Positions 53,401-61,792 of a stretch of DNA of 64,000 nucleotides are shown one piece after another. The DNA is from DATFLL01 sp035267785 (lineage in GTDB: Bacteria; Pseudomonadota; Gammaproteobacteria; DATFLL01): the NCBI GenBank assembly GCA_035267785.1, contig DATFLL010000130.1, forward strand, positions 11,652 to 75,651. Reading direction: 5' to 3'. Position 1 is the stretch's first letter; every line of letters begins with the position of its first letter. The notes beneath the pieces are model-generated. The model had not been told where the DNA came from and searched no databases. It saw only the letters and a program-made list of their open reading frames with translations. The position numbers and the translations under genes were made by a program.

Positions 53401-55778
53401 TCCAGGCGCAGCTTGTAGGTACGGCCCAGTCCCAGCGCACGCAGGCGGTACTTACCGGCCTTGGCGATGGTGAAGCGGTAGGCCAGCGCATGGCCGGCCG
53501 GCAGCGTGGCCCGCGCGGCGATTCCCTCGGTGAGCGACCCGCCGTCGAGCAGCGGCGTGCGGGCCAGGCTGACGCCCAGGTGGCCGCGGCTTCGCCCTTT
53601 CGGCTGCACGCTGAGCTGGTAATCGCCCTCGCGCAGGTACTGCTGAATGAGGAAATTGCGCCCCACTCCGTTGGCGCCTTGGCGCACCAGAGAGGGATCG
53701 GTGCGCGTGCGTAAATTGCCTTCCGTCGCGAGCAGCCCCTGGCTTTCCAGGCGGTACAGAGCCGGGGCGTCGACGCGCACGCGGTAGGTCGCGCGCTGGC
53801 CGCGGTCCAGGTCGAGGTGGCGCGGCGAGCCGGCAGCGAGTGTCGGGAAGCGCGGCAGCGTCTTCAGGGTCGCGGCCGACAGCGCCGGCAACGGCGCCGC
53901 GGCACTGAGACGTTTCGGCTCCAACGCCAGCGAATAGCTGACTGAATGCTCGCCGGTGTTTCTGACCTCGATCGTGTGGCGCCCCGGCCCGACCTGCGCG
54001 GCCTGCTGCCACTCGCCTTGGTCGACGCGCAGGGCCAGCGCACTGCCGTCCACCGCGGTAGCGCGCACGCTGCCCGCCGAGTCGACGCGCACCGGGATCG
54101 TGACTTGCTCGCCGGCCCCCTGCGTGACCGGCAGGGCCTCGGCGAGATCGATCGGCAGGCGGCGCACCACTGCGCCGACCGCCGTGCTGGGCTGAATATT
54201 CAGATACAGCGTGTACAGGCTGTCGCCGCGCAGATGCACCCGCGCGTACCGGCCCGGCCGGCTGACCGACCGCGGCGCCGAATCGCCCGCCCCTGCGGGC
54301 GCGACACTCAGGTTCACGACGCCCTTGCGTTCGGGCGCGACGGTAAGCACGTAGTACCCGCGGCCCAGATCCCAGGCGTGGCCGCTGTCTTCGAAGGGCG
54401 GCGACCGATAACCGGGCGGCCGGCGTGTGAAGAAGGGTTCCACGCGGTAGCGCGCCCGCACGCCTTCGCCCCGACCGCTGACCACATAGCGCCCGGCCCG
54501 GGCGACTTCGATAAACACCATCGTATTGGAGAGCAGATTGAAGCGCCGCTGCCAGGCGTGCACACCGTCCATTCTGATCGCACGCGCGTCGATCAGTCCC
54601 TCGGTGCCGCGCCGGTGGCGCTCGGTCAGCAACGAGGTGACGTCGATCGAATCCCGGGGGTCGCCCGCCTGTAGGGTGCTGATCCAGTACTCGCCGCGTT
54701 CGCGGAACGTGTAGCGCCAGTTGCGTTCGAAGTGCTGCAGGATATACGGCTGGCCGGCATCGCCCTTGACGGTGATCAGATCGTAACCGTCGTCGGCACT
54801 TTCCACCTGAACCTCGGCGACGGGCGGATTCGTGCGTTTGTCGATGCGCGCGTTTCGACCGGCGTCCGAAAACGGCGCCTCGGCGCGGTAGTGGGCTACG
54901 CTGAGCGAAGCGCTGCGCGCCTGCGGCAGCTCGAGTCGGTAGTAGTTGGCCTTGCGCGGAACGCGATAACGATCCACGCCGAAGTGGCTGACCTTGTGGC
55001 GCTCGCGCGAGGCCACCGCGGCAGTGGGAATGCCGTAGCGCAGATACAGCGGATGGCCGTCGCCCGCGGCGCTCCAGGGCAGGGCCGGCCCACCGTAGGC
55101 GCTGAGCAGATAAAGCCCCGGCTCGAGCCGAACCACGAGCCGACACACCCGAAGCGGCTGGCCCGGCAGCGGCTCGACCCGGGTGGTCTGCGGGGCGGCG
55201 TCGACCAGCCAGCTGCCGTCCTTCCACAAGCGCAGGTCGGTCAGGTTACGCCCGGCCGCCTCCAGCGCGACGTAGCGACGGGTCTTGATCCGCAGCCAGT
55301 AAGAGCGCTGTTGGAAATCGCCCAGGCGGGTGGTGACGGGTTTCAACTCGACCAGGCGCGGCGGCGTCGGCCGGTTGAGCTCGGCGAAGGGATGGACCGC
55401 GAGCGTCACCTGGCCCGTGCCCTTTTCGTGCGCATGGGTCAGGAGCCGGTAGTCGCCGCGATCGAGAAAGACGTCCAGGCGCCCGTCACGCTTGCCGGCG
55501 ACGCCGTTGATCGGTCCGGGACCGCCCATGCGATCCACGAGCTGCAGGGCGGTGCCCTGCGCGCTGCTGGCGCTGATGGCATAGCGGCCGAAGCCGCTTA
55601 CCGTAAGCCGTGTATCGTGCGTCGCGGTCGCGGGAAGAGTCGCGTCCTGCAGCGTCCCGTGCTGATCGAAGCGCGGCCCCGGCGTCTCGGCGCCGGCACA
55701 CGGGGACGACAGTGCACCCGCCAGCAACGCCAGCGCAGCGAATAATATTCGGCGAGTTCCCCCCGGGGCTGAGCCCAT
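50466..55778 (-). CDS. Giant secreted beta-repeat protein in the macroglobulin operon
   Basis: A 1770-residue protein with a signal peptide (1-29, ending CAGA) and no membrane segment after it. It is built from many similar beta-sandwich-like units; the end strands read GDYRLLTHA, GLYLLSAYG, GRYVVSGRG, GYYVLTVAP, GDYQLSVQP, GKYRLRALG, GDYRIILRP, GRYRLAVTN, GQYRLHIEP and GDYLLLVRV. These resemble pre-peptidase C-terminal domains. No catalytic motif is seen. It is the first gene of a three-gene operon with the macroglobulin and PBP1C, and I do not recognise a described family of this size. Confidence 0.85.
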   Translation of the reverse strand: MGSAPGGTRRILFAALALLAGALSSPCAGAETPGPRFDQHGTLQDATLPATATHDTRLTVSGFGRYAISASSAQGTALQLVDRMGGPGPINGVAGKRDGRLDVFLDRGDYRLLTHAHEKGTGQVTLAVHPFAELNRPTPPRLVELKPVTTRLGDFQQRSYWLRIKTRRYVALEAAGRNLTDLRLWKDGSWLVDAAPQTTRVEPLPGQPLRVCRLVVRLEPGLYLLSAYGGPALPWSAAGDGHPLYLRYGIPTAAVASRERHKVSHFGVDRYRVPRKANYYRLELPQARSASLSVAHYRAEAPFSDAGRNARIDKRTNPPVAEVQVESADDGYDLITVKGDAGQPYILQHFERNWRYTFRERGEYWISTLQAGDPRDSIDVTSLLTERHRRGTEGLIDARAIRMDGVHAWQRRFNLLSNTMVFIEVARAGRYVVSGRGEGVRARYRVEPFFTRRPPGYRSPPFEDSGHAWDLGRGYYVLTVAPERKGVVNLSVAPAGAGDSAPRSVSRPGRYARVHLRGDSLYTLYLNIQPSTAVGAVVRRLPIDLAEALPVTQGAGEQVTIPVRVDSAGSVRATAVDGSALALRVDQGEWQQAAQVGPGRHTIEVRNTGEHSVSYSLALEPKRLSAAAPLPALSAATLKTLPRFPTLAAGSPRHLDLDRGQRATYRVRVDAPALYRLESQGLLATEGNLRTRTDPSLVRQGANGVGRNFLIQQYLREGDYQLSVQPKGRSRGHLGVSLARTPLLDGGSLTEGIAARATLPAGHALAYRFTIAKAGKYRLRALGLGRTYKLRLEDAAGWPLITPNAPADLTREFEPGDYRIILRPEAIGARVLTRLDAVADAPQFKGHGPHPLALDTEVKHLWREPPAGKGEAAERTPDRWDFELPAKVDATVSLGGEMHGSLARLNKGKTVEVAAVSSAKPWQGSLDAGRYRLAVTNVRHNNRAEYTVKVAVKQLTAGQRRRVEAPLDIPVAVGRERLVELSSFGDADVRAQLFDAAGRLLAANDDRSDDWDFLIARRLGPGQYRLHIEPVGQSRATTWVRMRTPKESREAELSLPAKARVTDRDLHVYPLTIPAGKTLLVVSVASKDVAGVSVESDAGRGWRPLDTAVGHRTHLAVPLAAGTGERRYRVRLWSVDRRGAPIALRAAAYAPHRTEEAIFEHGGVRFDTVPLAGGARLRIAAVELRRGGLFRVRDPSAAVGLKWSAQPDRALRPTDNGLMAAAGQTLWLAAASPHAPRRVRASRVYLGEKAGRLSLRLPAGGSTRLDVEGGGGPLLLVADSRVGRAAARLAERGSPAPSAEHGRLEPSALGIAAHTVAAALLAPRHAIAEAWNAGAPGHPLQASLRAYRFDAPRAAALAPGATQGELDAHRAYAYRLPAGEKRLRLVLPAHTAAVFSSKGRIVSTRWSGGRALHEQLDTAAGHLTLLYAGSKAARFRLTLAAHPGDAAGVSGAGRLAPGRLFERNLPTAGVLRLAVGDGRPGNAKSQGPRYTLRVRGAAKATLVDTDGRIRDGRDFADAGEGVLILRHGPGLALAWLEASGADAVGAEAGTPWAGAEAHRTKLDPPASVALDGRTEEFDIDLAKPALVHLRADAAVITRVSHAAGAREQIDAHPQGLAMDVYLPAGPARIALHPLGASQLSGVLDVDTTPVVRIGEGLGPEALLAGGGSRLFGFSVKQAGPVGIGIRASSDVVSGVVLDARGHRIGEGVVQMPTLQPGDYLLLVRVPADSPPVRVRPALAGLEPPGTGPPLEVVRKYLALAGLKPKQGDDQ

Positions 55779-55918
55779 GCGACCGACTCCCTGCCAGACT
55801 GTTATTTGGTCTTATTAGATGCGATGCGGGCCGCGTTCCCTGCCTTCGCTCTCCACCCGCCGCGCGCGCTGCGCATAAATCAAGTTAGCATACGCCCGCT
55901 TGCAGCCGCCACCGCGCC

Positions 55919-57034
55919 TCAGTCGGGGCGCAGGCGATAGACGCGCAGCGCGGCGCTTCGCCCCTTGAGCTGCACCGATTCGTCCAGCCCCCGGCAGTCG
56001 GCGGCACGATTGGCGCTGAGGCCCTCGACCACGGTCTCGGAGGCGACCACCTCGCCCGCCTGCGCGATTCCCTCCAGGCGCGCCGCCACGTTCACCGTAT
56101 CGCCGATGATGGTGTAATTCATGTAGTCGAGCGACCCGACGTTGCCGAACACGACCTCGCCGCGATTGATGCCGATGCCCAGCCCCACTTCCACGCCGAG
56201 GCGCTCGCAGGTGCGGGCCGCCAGATCACGATAGCGGCGCTGCATCTCCACGGCGGTGTCGAAGGCCCGGTCGGCCGGCGCCGATTGTTCGAAGGGCACG
56301 CCGAATCCGACCAGCAAGCTGTCGCCCGACATGTTGAAGATAGTGCCCTCGTATTCGTGCGCGGCCTGGGTCATTTCCGAGAAATATTCGTTCAATACCT
56401 CGACGACGGCCTCCGCGGACAGTTGCTCCGACAGGGCGGTAAAACCGCGCAAGTCGGTGAACAGCACGATCGCCTCGCGCCGCTGCGTCCGTTCGAGCAG
56501 GCTGCGCATGGACGAGGCGGAAGAGGAAAGGATATCGTCGACGACCTTGGGGCACATATAGCGCTTGAACGCGCCGCGGATCTGCGCCTCGCGCATTTGC
56601 TCGAGCTCGCGCCGTGCATCGGTCAGACGCAGCAGCGATCCGACGCGCGCGGTGAGCTCTTCCTGATAGACGGGCTTGGAGAGAAAATCGTCGGCGCCCG
56701 CATCGATGGCCCGTACGCGGTCGGACCGGTCGTTCAACACGGTGACCATCACGACGGGAATGAACATGGTTCGCTCGTCGGTCTTGATGCGCCGGCACAC
56801 GGCATAGCCGTCCAGGCCCACCATGACCACGTCGAGCAGCACCAGGTCGACGGGCTCGCTCGCCAGCAGGTCCAGCGCCTGCTCGCCGCTGTCGGCCTGC
56901 AGCACGCGGTGGCCGGCAAGCTCCAGCGGGCGGCTGAGCAGCCGGCGCGTGACTGGCTGGTCGTCCACGACCAGAACGGTATGCTCCGTGTCCTCCAGGC
57001 CCGCGCGCGGGCCCGGCAAGGCGGGCGAATTCAT
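55919..57034 (-). CDS. Response regulator with class III nucleotide cyclase domain
   Basis: A 371-residue protein. An N-terminal receiver (about 18-135, Asp in LVLLDVVMVGLDG) is followed by a helical linker and a class III cyclase domain (about 190-340). The first metal Asp is in VLFTDLRGFTAL and the second in FNMSGDSLLVGFG. The Lys that normally selects the purine, four residues before that Asp, is Asn here, which casts doubt on the nucleotide used. The C-terminal YTIIGDTVNVAARLEG is intact. ATG 57034 starts right before the receiver. Confidence 0.85.
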   Translation of the reverse strand: MNSPALPGPRAGLEDTEHTVLVVDDQPVTRRLLSRPLELAGHRVLQADSGEQALDLLASEPVDLVLLDVVMVGLDGYAVCRRIKTDERTMFIPVVMVTVLNDRSDRVRAIDAGADDFLSKPVYQEELTARVGSLLRLTDARRELEQMREAQIRGAFKRYMCPKVVDDILSSSASSMRSLLERTQRREAIVLFTDLRGFTALSEQLSAEAVVEVLNEYFSEMTQAAHEYEGTIFNMSGDSLLVGFGVPFEQSAPADRAFDTAVEMQRRYRDLAARTCERLGVEVGLGIGINRGEVVFGNVGSLDYMNYTIIGDTVNVAARLEGIAQAGEVVASETVVEGLSANRAADCRGLDESVQLKGRSAALRVYRLRPD

Positions 57035-57219
57035 GGCCTGGGTGTCCCTGGATACATGGCTGGCTCGATCCGGATGCGCGGCGCTGTGATGGCCCCCGGA
57101 ATGCGATCTCGGCGAGCACACATTAGTCTATCGGCCGCGTGCAACAGGCCTTTATGGTATCGCCCCCGGCCGGGCACACGCGGGCGCGCCGGTACCCGGG
57201 GCGCCGGGCCCGTGGGTCG

Positions 57220-57669
57220 TCATTTTTTTGATTTCTTGCCCGAGCGGCCGGCGTCCTTTTTGCCTCGGGCCTTCGCCTTGGCCTTGGTCTTTTTGCTCGT
57301 GTAGTAAACGCCGGGGATCCAGGTCTTGTGCAGCTTGGTGGTGTCGTCGGGCGTCTCTTCGGTCTCGTCGGCGAAGCGGAAAAAGTTGCGCCCGACCTGA
57401 ATGACGTCGCCGTGCGCCAGGCGGAACAACGAAACGGTCTCTTCGTTGACGAAGGTCGAATTGGTGCTCTCGAGATCCTGGATGTAGTAGGCAATGTTGC
57501 CGTCGCCGTCGGGGCTCTCGACCTGCTCGATGACGGCGTGGTATTTGCTCACCAGCTCATCGTCGATACTGATGTCGTTGTCTGCGCCGCGCCCGATGCT
57601 AAAGCGCGGTTTGTCGATAGGCAGGCGCACTCCCGCGCTGCCGTCTTTGAGCTGAATCAGCGACGCCAT
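57220..57669 (-). CDS. FHA domain protein
   Basis: A 149-residue protein. The FHA domain (about 12-105) shows FSIGRGADNDISI, SKYHAVIE and ESTNSTFVN, the usual phosphothreonine-binding residues. The last 35 residues are strongly basic (KKTKAKAKARGKK and on). It lies 185 bases upstream of the cyclase gene on the same strand, a pairing common in regulatory loci. ATG 57669 is chosen; a longer frame starts at 57726. Confidence 0.85.
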   Translation of the reverse strand: MASLIQLKDGSAGVRLPIDKPRFSIGRGADNDISIDDELVSKYHAVIEQVESPDGDGNIAYYIQDLESTNSTFVNEETVSLFRLAHGDVIQVGRNFFRFADETEETPDDTTKLHKTWIPGVYYTSKKTKAKAKARGKKDAGRSGKKSKK

Positions 57670-57762
57670 CTCGTTCCCGTCGGCCCGTGGTAGACCCGAC
57701 GAGTTTAAATCGACTTCGCCCGGCATGTAACCCCTGAGCCCGGGGTAACCGCACCCACGGCG

Positions 57763-58200
57763 CTACAGATGGGCCGGCAGGTGAGCGCGAATGTCGTTGG
57801 TATCGTGGAGCACGAGGTTCTTCGCGACCTCGTCGGTGACGCAGCGCGCCAGCTCCACGGACAGCTGTTCGCGCACCAGCCCCAGGAAGGCCGGTGGAGC
57901 GACCAGCACGAGGCGCTCGAAGGCCCCGGCCCCGTGCGCGGCCGCCAGGCGCTCGGCCAGCTCGCGGCTGAAGACCACGGCCTCCTGGTGCTTGGGCGAG
58001 GTCGGCTCTTCCATCTTGTGGCGCTGCCCGCCCTGACTGTCGTAGGCGCGGCCCGGAAGGTCCGCGGTGATCTCCTGCTCGTGCTGACGCGAGGCGGGAT
58101 GGGCTAGGTCTTCGAGCTCGACCAGGGCACCTCCCGGGTGAGCCACCTCGAAAATCTTCGCGCGGCTGCTCTCGGCAACCAAAACCCAGGTATTGGACAT
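57763..58200 (-). CDS. Host-attachment protein family (baeRF-like)
   Basis: A 145-residue protein of the AtsA/host-attachment family (PF10116), related to the eRF1-like baeRF group. The N-terminal WVLVAESSRAKIFEV and the C-terminal LVLVAPPAFLGLVR segments match. The cellular role in bacteria is not settled; a ribosome-linked role has been proposed for the wider group. Confidence 0.82.
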   Translation of the reverse strand: MSNTWVLVAESSRAKIFEVAHPGGALVELEDLAHPASRQHEQEITADLPGRAYDSQGGQRHKMEEPTSPKHQEAVVFSRELAERLAAAHGAGAFERLVLVAPPAFLGLVREQLSVELARCVTDEVAKNLVLHDTNDIRAHLPAHL

Positions 58201-58354
58201 CGCTTGCCTCCTCCTAATCCTTGGCGAACCGAATTGCGGCTCGAACTCTCTATAACATGCTAACCTGCCCTTAACGGAAGGGGCTTGATCCCCGTCAATA
58301 CCGCGCGCAGCGGGGCGGTTTATAAAGGCCGCTAGCGACCACGAGGCCAGAGCG

Positions 58355-58621
58355 ATGAGCCAAGCGGACTTGCGCGTACGCGTGGAATGTTACGCCGGTT
58401 ACCGCGGCGAGGAGGGACCGCGGCGCTTCCATATCGGTGAGCGCACGGTCGACGTCGAGGCGATCTGCGACCGCTGGCTGGGTCCCACCCACCGCTATTT
58501 CAAGGTCCGCGGATCGGACAAGGGGATCTATATTTTGCGCCACGACGTTCAAAGCGGCGCCTGGGAGCTGACCCTGTTCGACAGCAACAGCCGTCCCGAC
58601 ACCCGGTTGTCCTCTACGTGA
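58355..58621 (+). CDS. Small hypothetical protein
   Basis: An 88-residue protein with a mixed beta content (RVRVECYAGYRGEEGPRRF, HRYFKVRGSDKGIYILRHD). No signal, membrane segment or cysteine pair is seen beyond two Cys. The pattern suggests a small beta-barrel-like domain; the family is not recognised. It is divergent from the host-attachment gene. Confidence 0.65.
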   Translation: MSQADLRVRVECYAGYRGEEGPRRFHIGERTVDVEAICDRWLGPTHRYFKVRGSDKGIYILRHDVQSGAWELTLFDSNSRPDTRLSST

Positions 58622-58747
58622 GCGCCCCCCGTCCGTCCCACGCGTCTGCGCTGACGTGGCCGCCGATGTCCCAAATCCAGCCGGCGCCGCCCGCCCGCGG
58701 GGCCCCGGCGTGCCCCGCTCCTGCCGCGCGGCGGGGCGCTGGTGCCG

Positions 58748-59833
58748 ATGTTTGACCTGCGAGCCGCGCTGAGCCGCGCCTTTCAAGCCGCGTTGGCCGT
58801 CGGCGAGATCGGCGGCGTGCGCGTGCCGCCGCGGCTCGATCGCCGGCCGGACGTGCGGCGAGACGCGATGGGGTTTATGGTCGACGGCGAGCTCGTGCGG
58901 GCCGATCGCTACCGGCCGTCGGCCCCGCCCCGTGCCACGCTGCTGCTGGTGCACGGTGCCGCGGCCGGCGGCAAGGACGATCCGCGGCTGGTCCGGTTCG
59001 CCACGACACTGGCGCGTGCCCGACTCCTGATCGTCGTACCCGACATGCCAGCGCTGCGCCGGTGGCAGCTGCTGCCGGAAGAGGCGCCGCAAGTGACCGC
59101 CGCCCTGCGCTACCTGCGAGCCCATGCCGACCTCAATCCGACCGGGCGCATCGGCCTGGGCGCGTTCAGCGTGGCCGTCGGCCCCGCCGCGATCGCCGCC
59201 AGCCGGGTACCGGCCGACTTCATCCTGGCCGTCGGCGGCTACTATGACCTGCCGCGGACCCTGAACTATCTCACCACCGGCCACTACCGCGCCCGCGGCG
59301 GCACCCGGACACGCAAGCCGAATGCGTATGGCAAATGGGTAACCGCCAGCAGCTACGCCGATCGCCTGGACTCGGCACACGACCGCGAGCTGCTCAGGGC
59401 CCTCGCCGAGCAGAAGCTCCATGACCGGACGGCCGAGGTCGGCGACCTGGCGCGGGCACTGGGGCCGCAGGGCCGCGCGGTCTATGCCTTTATTACGAAT
59501 ACCGATCCGGCCCGGACCGATGCGCTGCGCTCCGAGCTGCCCGAGGCAATCCGGGCCGACATCGAGACCCTGGATCTGGCCCGGCATGATCTGGCCGCTT
59601 TGCGCACGAAGTGGATCATCGTCCACGGCCGCGATGACGACATCATCCCCTGCGAAGAGTCCGAAGCACTGGCCGCAGCGCTCAAGGCAGGCGGTGCGCC
59701 TCACGTGCAGCTGTTCATATTGAACGGGCTGGGACACGTCGAGCGAAAGGCACATGCCCGGGACGGCTGGACGCTCTGGCGGGCGATACTCGCCTTGCTC
59801 GGCGCGGCGGACGGAGCCGGCGGGCCCGACTAG
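58748..59833 (+). CDS. Alpha/beta hydrolase-fold protein with loose nucleophile motif
   Basis: A protein of about 361 residues. The oxyanion-side motif LLVHGAAAGGKDD and a late Asp and His (IVHGRDDDIIP, LGHVERKAH) fit an alpha/beta hydrolase. The expected nucleophile elbow reads GAFSVAVG, a weak match to GxSxG. It may be catalytically altered or simply divergent. The start is ATG 58748, with GTG 58742 just upstream as an alternative. It overlaps the end of the protease gene by four bases (convergent). Confidence 0.7.
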   Translation: MFDLRAALSRAFQAALAVGEIGGVRVPPRLDRRPDVRRDAMGFMVDGELVRADRYRPSAPPRATLLLVHGAAAGGKDDPRLVRFATTLARARLLIVVPDMPALRRWQLLPEEAPQVTAALRYLRAHADLNPTGRIGLGAFSVAVGPAAIAASRVPADFILAVGGYYDLPRTLNYLTTGHYRARGGTRTRKPNAYGKWVTASSYADRLDSAHDRELLRALAEQKLHDRTAEVGDLARALGPQGRAVYAFITNTDPARTDALRSELPEAIRADIETLDLARHDLAALRTKWIIVHGRDDDIIPCEESEALAAALKAGGAPHVQLFILNGLGHVERKAHARDGWTLWRAILALLGAADGAGGPD

Positions 59834-60945
59834 CGGCCGATCTCGGTATGACGCTGCATGATATGCAGCAGACGCTCACGGTCGATCCAGCCCGTCAGGC
59901 GACCGCGCTCGAGGACGGGCACCTGATTGAGGGCGTGGCGCTGCATGAGGTCCAAGACGTCCCGAATCGAGGCATCCATATCCACCGTGTGCAGCTGGCG
60001 GGCGGGCGTCATGACCTCGGCGACCCGGGTACGGTCCCAGGCTTCGCGCGGGACCTTGGCGCAGTCGCTCAAGGTCACCAGCCCGACCACGTCGGAACCT
60101 TCGCCCACCAGGGCGGCACGTTCGCCCGTGACCAGGACCTCGTGGTCGATCCACTCGAGCAGGCTGCGCCCGGCCTCCACCCGCGGCACGTCATGCTGCA
60201 TGATGTCGCGCACGCGCACGGCGGCAAACAGATGCTCAACGCTGTATTGGCGCCCGCTCGCCTCCGCTGCCGACAGCAGGAACCAGCCGATGGCCACGAA
60301 CCAGATGCCGTTGAGCAGGTAACCCGTCTGCAGTGCGATCAGCACTCCATAGCCCATCAGGCCGTAGGCGACGATCCGCCCGGACATCACCGCCCACTGC
60401 ATGCCCTTTTGCGCATTGCCGGTGATGCCCCAGACGGCGGCGCGAAACACGCGCCCGCCGTCGAGCGGAAATCCGGGTACGAGGTTGAACAGCGCCACCA
60501 GCAGATTGATCGTCGCCAGCCACGCCAACGCTTCGCCGAGCGGCCCGGCGGTGAAGACCTGGTTCAACAGATAGAACGCGGCGGCCAGGGCCAGGCTGAC
60601 CAAAGGGCCGGCAATCGCGACCCAGAATTCGGTGGCCGCCGTATCGGCATCGCCCTCGGTCTGTGCCATACCCCCGAAGATGAACAACGTAATGGACTGG
60701 ACCCGAATGCCGCGCGAGATGGCCACGATACTGTGACCGAGCTCGTGCAGGACGATGCTGGCGAAGAACACCAGCGCAGTCAGCACCGCGGTGAGCAACG
60801 CCGTGCGCGAACCCCAGTCCGGGTGCTGGCTGCCCAACACCGCATAGAGGCTGAAGCTCAACAAGGCGAAAATGATGAACCAGGTGTAGTGGATCCCGAT
60901 GCGGATACCCGCAACGCTTCCGATACGGATCGAGGACTCTAACAT
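59830..60945 (-). CDS. Site-2 protease family M50 with CBS domains
   Basis: A 371-residue intramembrane metalloprotease-type protein. HELGH (His67, Glu68, His71) and the Asp of FPLDGGRVFRA give the zinc site, within six membrane segments (about 15-220). Two CBS domains (about 235-370) follow and would sense adenosine ligands or energy state. The substrate is unknown. Confidence 0.9.
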   Translation of the reverse strand: MLESSIRIGSVAGIRIGIHYTWFIIFALLSFSLYAVLGSQHPDWGSRTALLTAVLTALVFFASIVLHELGHSIVAISRGIRVQSITLFIFGGMAQTEGDADTAATEFWVAIAGPLVSLALAAAFYLLNQVFTAGPLGEALAWLATINLLVALFNLVPGFPLDGGRVFRAAVWGITGNAQKGMQWAVMSGRIVAYGLMGYGVLIALQTGYLLNGIWFVAIGWFLLSAAEASGRQYSVEHLFAAVRVRDIMQHDVPRVEAGRSLLEWIDHEVLVTGERAALVGEGSDVVGLVTLSDCAKVPREAWDRTRVAEVMTPARQLHTVDMDASIRDVLDLMQRHALNQVPVLERGRLTGWIDRERLLHIMQRHTEIGR

Positions 60946-61007
60946 TCGGACTCCGACAAGCGAACTTCGGTTGGGGCCGTTTAGCGCCGCCCATGGGCAG
61001 GCCCCTT

Positions 61008-61039
61008 GTACTCACCCCAGCGGGTACTCACCCCAGCGG
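61008..61039. repeat. Two exact tandem 16-mers
   Basis: GTACTCACCCCAGCGG occurs twice in a row (61008-61023 and 61024-61039), followed by GGTCAGAG. It lies in the gap between the protease and the lipoprotein gene. The tail CCCCAGCGGGG is itself palindromic. It may be a small mobile-element scar or slippage product. Confidence 0.6.
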
Positions 61040-61071
61040 GGTCAGAGAGGACAGCCCGGTCGCATTCTCAA

Positions 61072-61665
61072 TCAAGTGTGCACCCGGTAGCGCTCGCGCG
61101 CCAGCTCCAATTTGGGTTTGAAAATACTGGCAAACGTTTTCGCGGCGCTGAAACGCAGGCCGAAGACGAGATATTGGTAGACCACGCGGCCGATGCGGGC
61201 CTGGTAATAAAACCCCACGACCCGCTGGTGCTTGACGAGATTGAAATACTGCGACTGGTCGCCGTAGTGGAACTGATCCTTCGCCTCGTCGAGCTTGACC
61301 TCGCTCATCTTGAGCCCAATCTGCGCGCCGCGTGCGCCGCCCTTGTATATCCCCTTCGCCATGTTCATGTCTCTGGCGACGGTGATCGTGGCCGCGATAA
61401 CGACCTTGCAGGCGACCGAGTCGTCGACCGCCTTGAGGTGGTACTCGATCGAGTCGTACATATAGGGGACGTGCTGCTTGGTGAAGTTTCCAGCGTCGGG
61501 GTCGCCGGTGTCGCAGTTGACACGGCGCAGGTCCTTGGCCGTGACGAACAGGGCCCGTTCATCAGGCGAGGCCGGGCGCGAACAACCGGTCAATGCCAGT
61601 GCGGCCATCAGCAGGGGCATCGCCCGGAGCATCGCCCGGCGCATCGAAGGACGTGTCATTTTCAT
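61072..61665 (-). CDS. Hypothetical lipoprotein
   Basis: A 197-residue lipoprotein (lipobox LALTGC, Cys about residue 26) with two further Cys in the mature part (RRVNCDTG, SVACKVVI). It contains YMYDSIEYHLKA, which looks structured. No family is recognised. GGAG stands seven bases before ATG 61665. Confidence 0.75.
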   Translation of the reverse strand: MKMTRPSMRRAMLRAMPLLMAALALTGCSRPASPDERALFVTAKDLRRVNCDTGDPDAGNFTKQHVPYMYDSIEYHLKAVDDSVACKVVIAATITVARDMNMAKGIYKGGARGAQIGLKMSEVKLDEAKDQFHYGDQSQYFNLVKHQRVVGFYYQARIGRVVYQYLVFGLRFSAAKTFASIFKPKLELARERYRVHT

Positions 61666-61792
61666 CGGCATACTCCGTGACTCACCCCGAACCGACGCCA
61701 GGGCGCTTCGAGCGAGTTTGCGGCCGGACCCGGCAAGTGTCCAGACCAGGCGCGAGTGACATCGCGCGGTGCCGCCGGGAGCGTGACCCCGG

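Noticed and set aside
44614..53714. Very long plus-strand frames opposite the macroglobulin and giant genes
   Set aside because: Antisense shadows; the minus-strand proteins have signal peptides and motifs.
60899..61090. A 63-residue plus-strand frame between protease and lipoprotein
   Set aside because: Covers the tandem 16-mer and both gene ends; no start signal.
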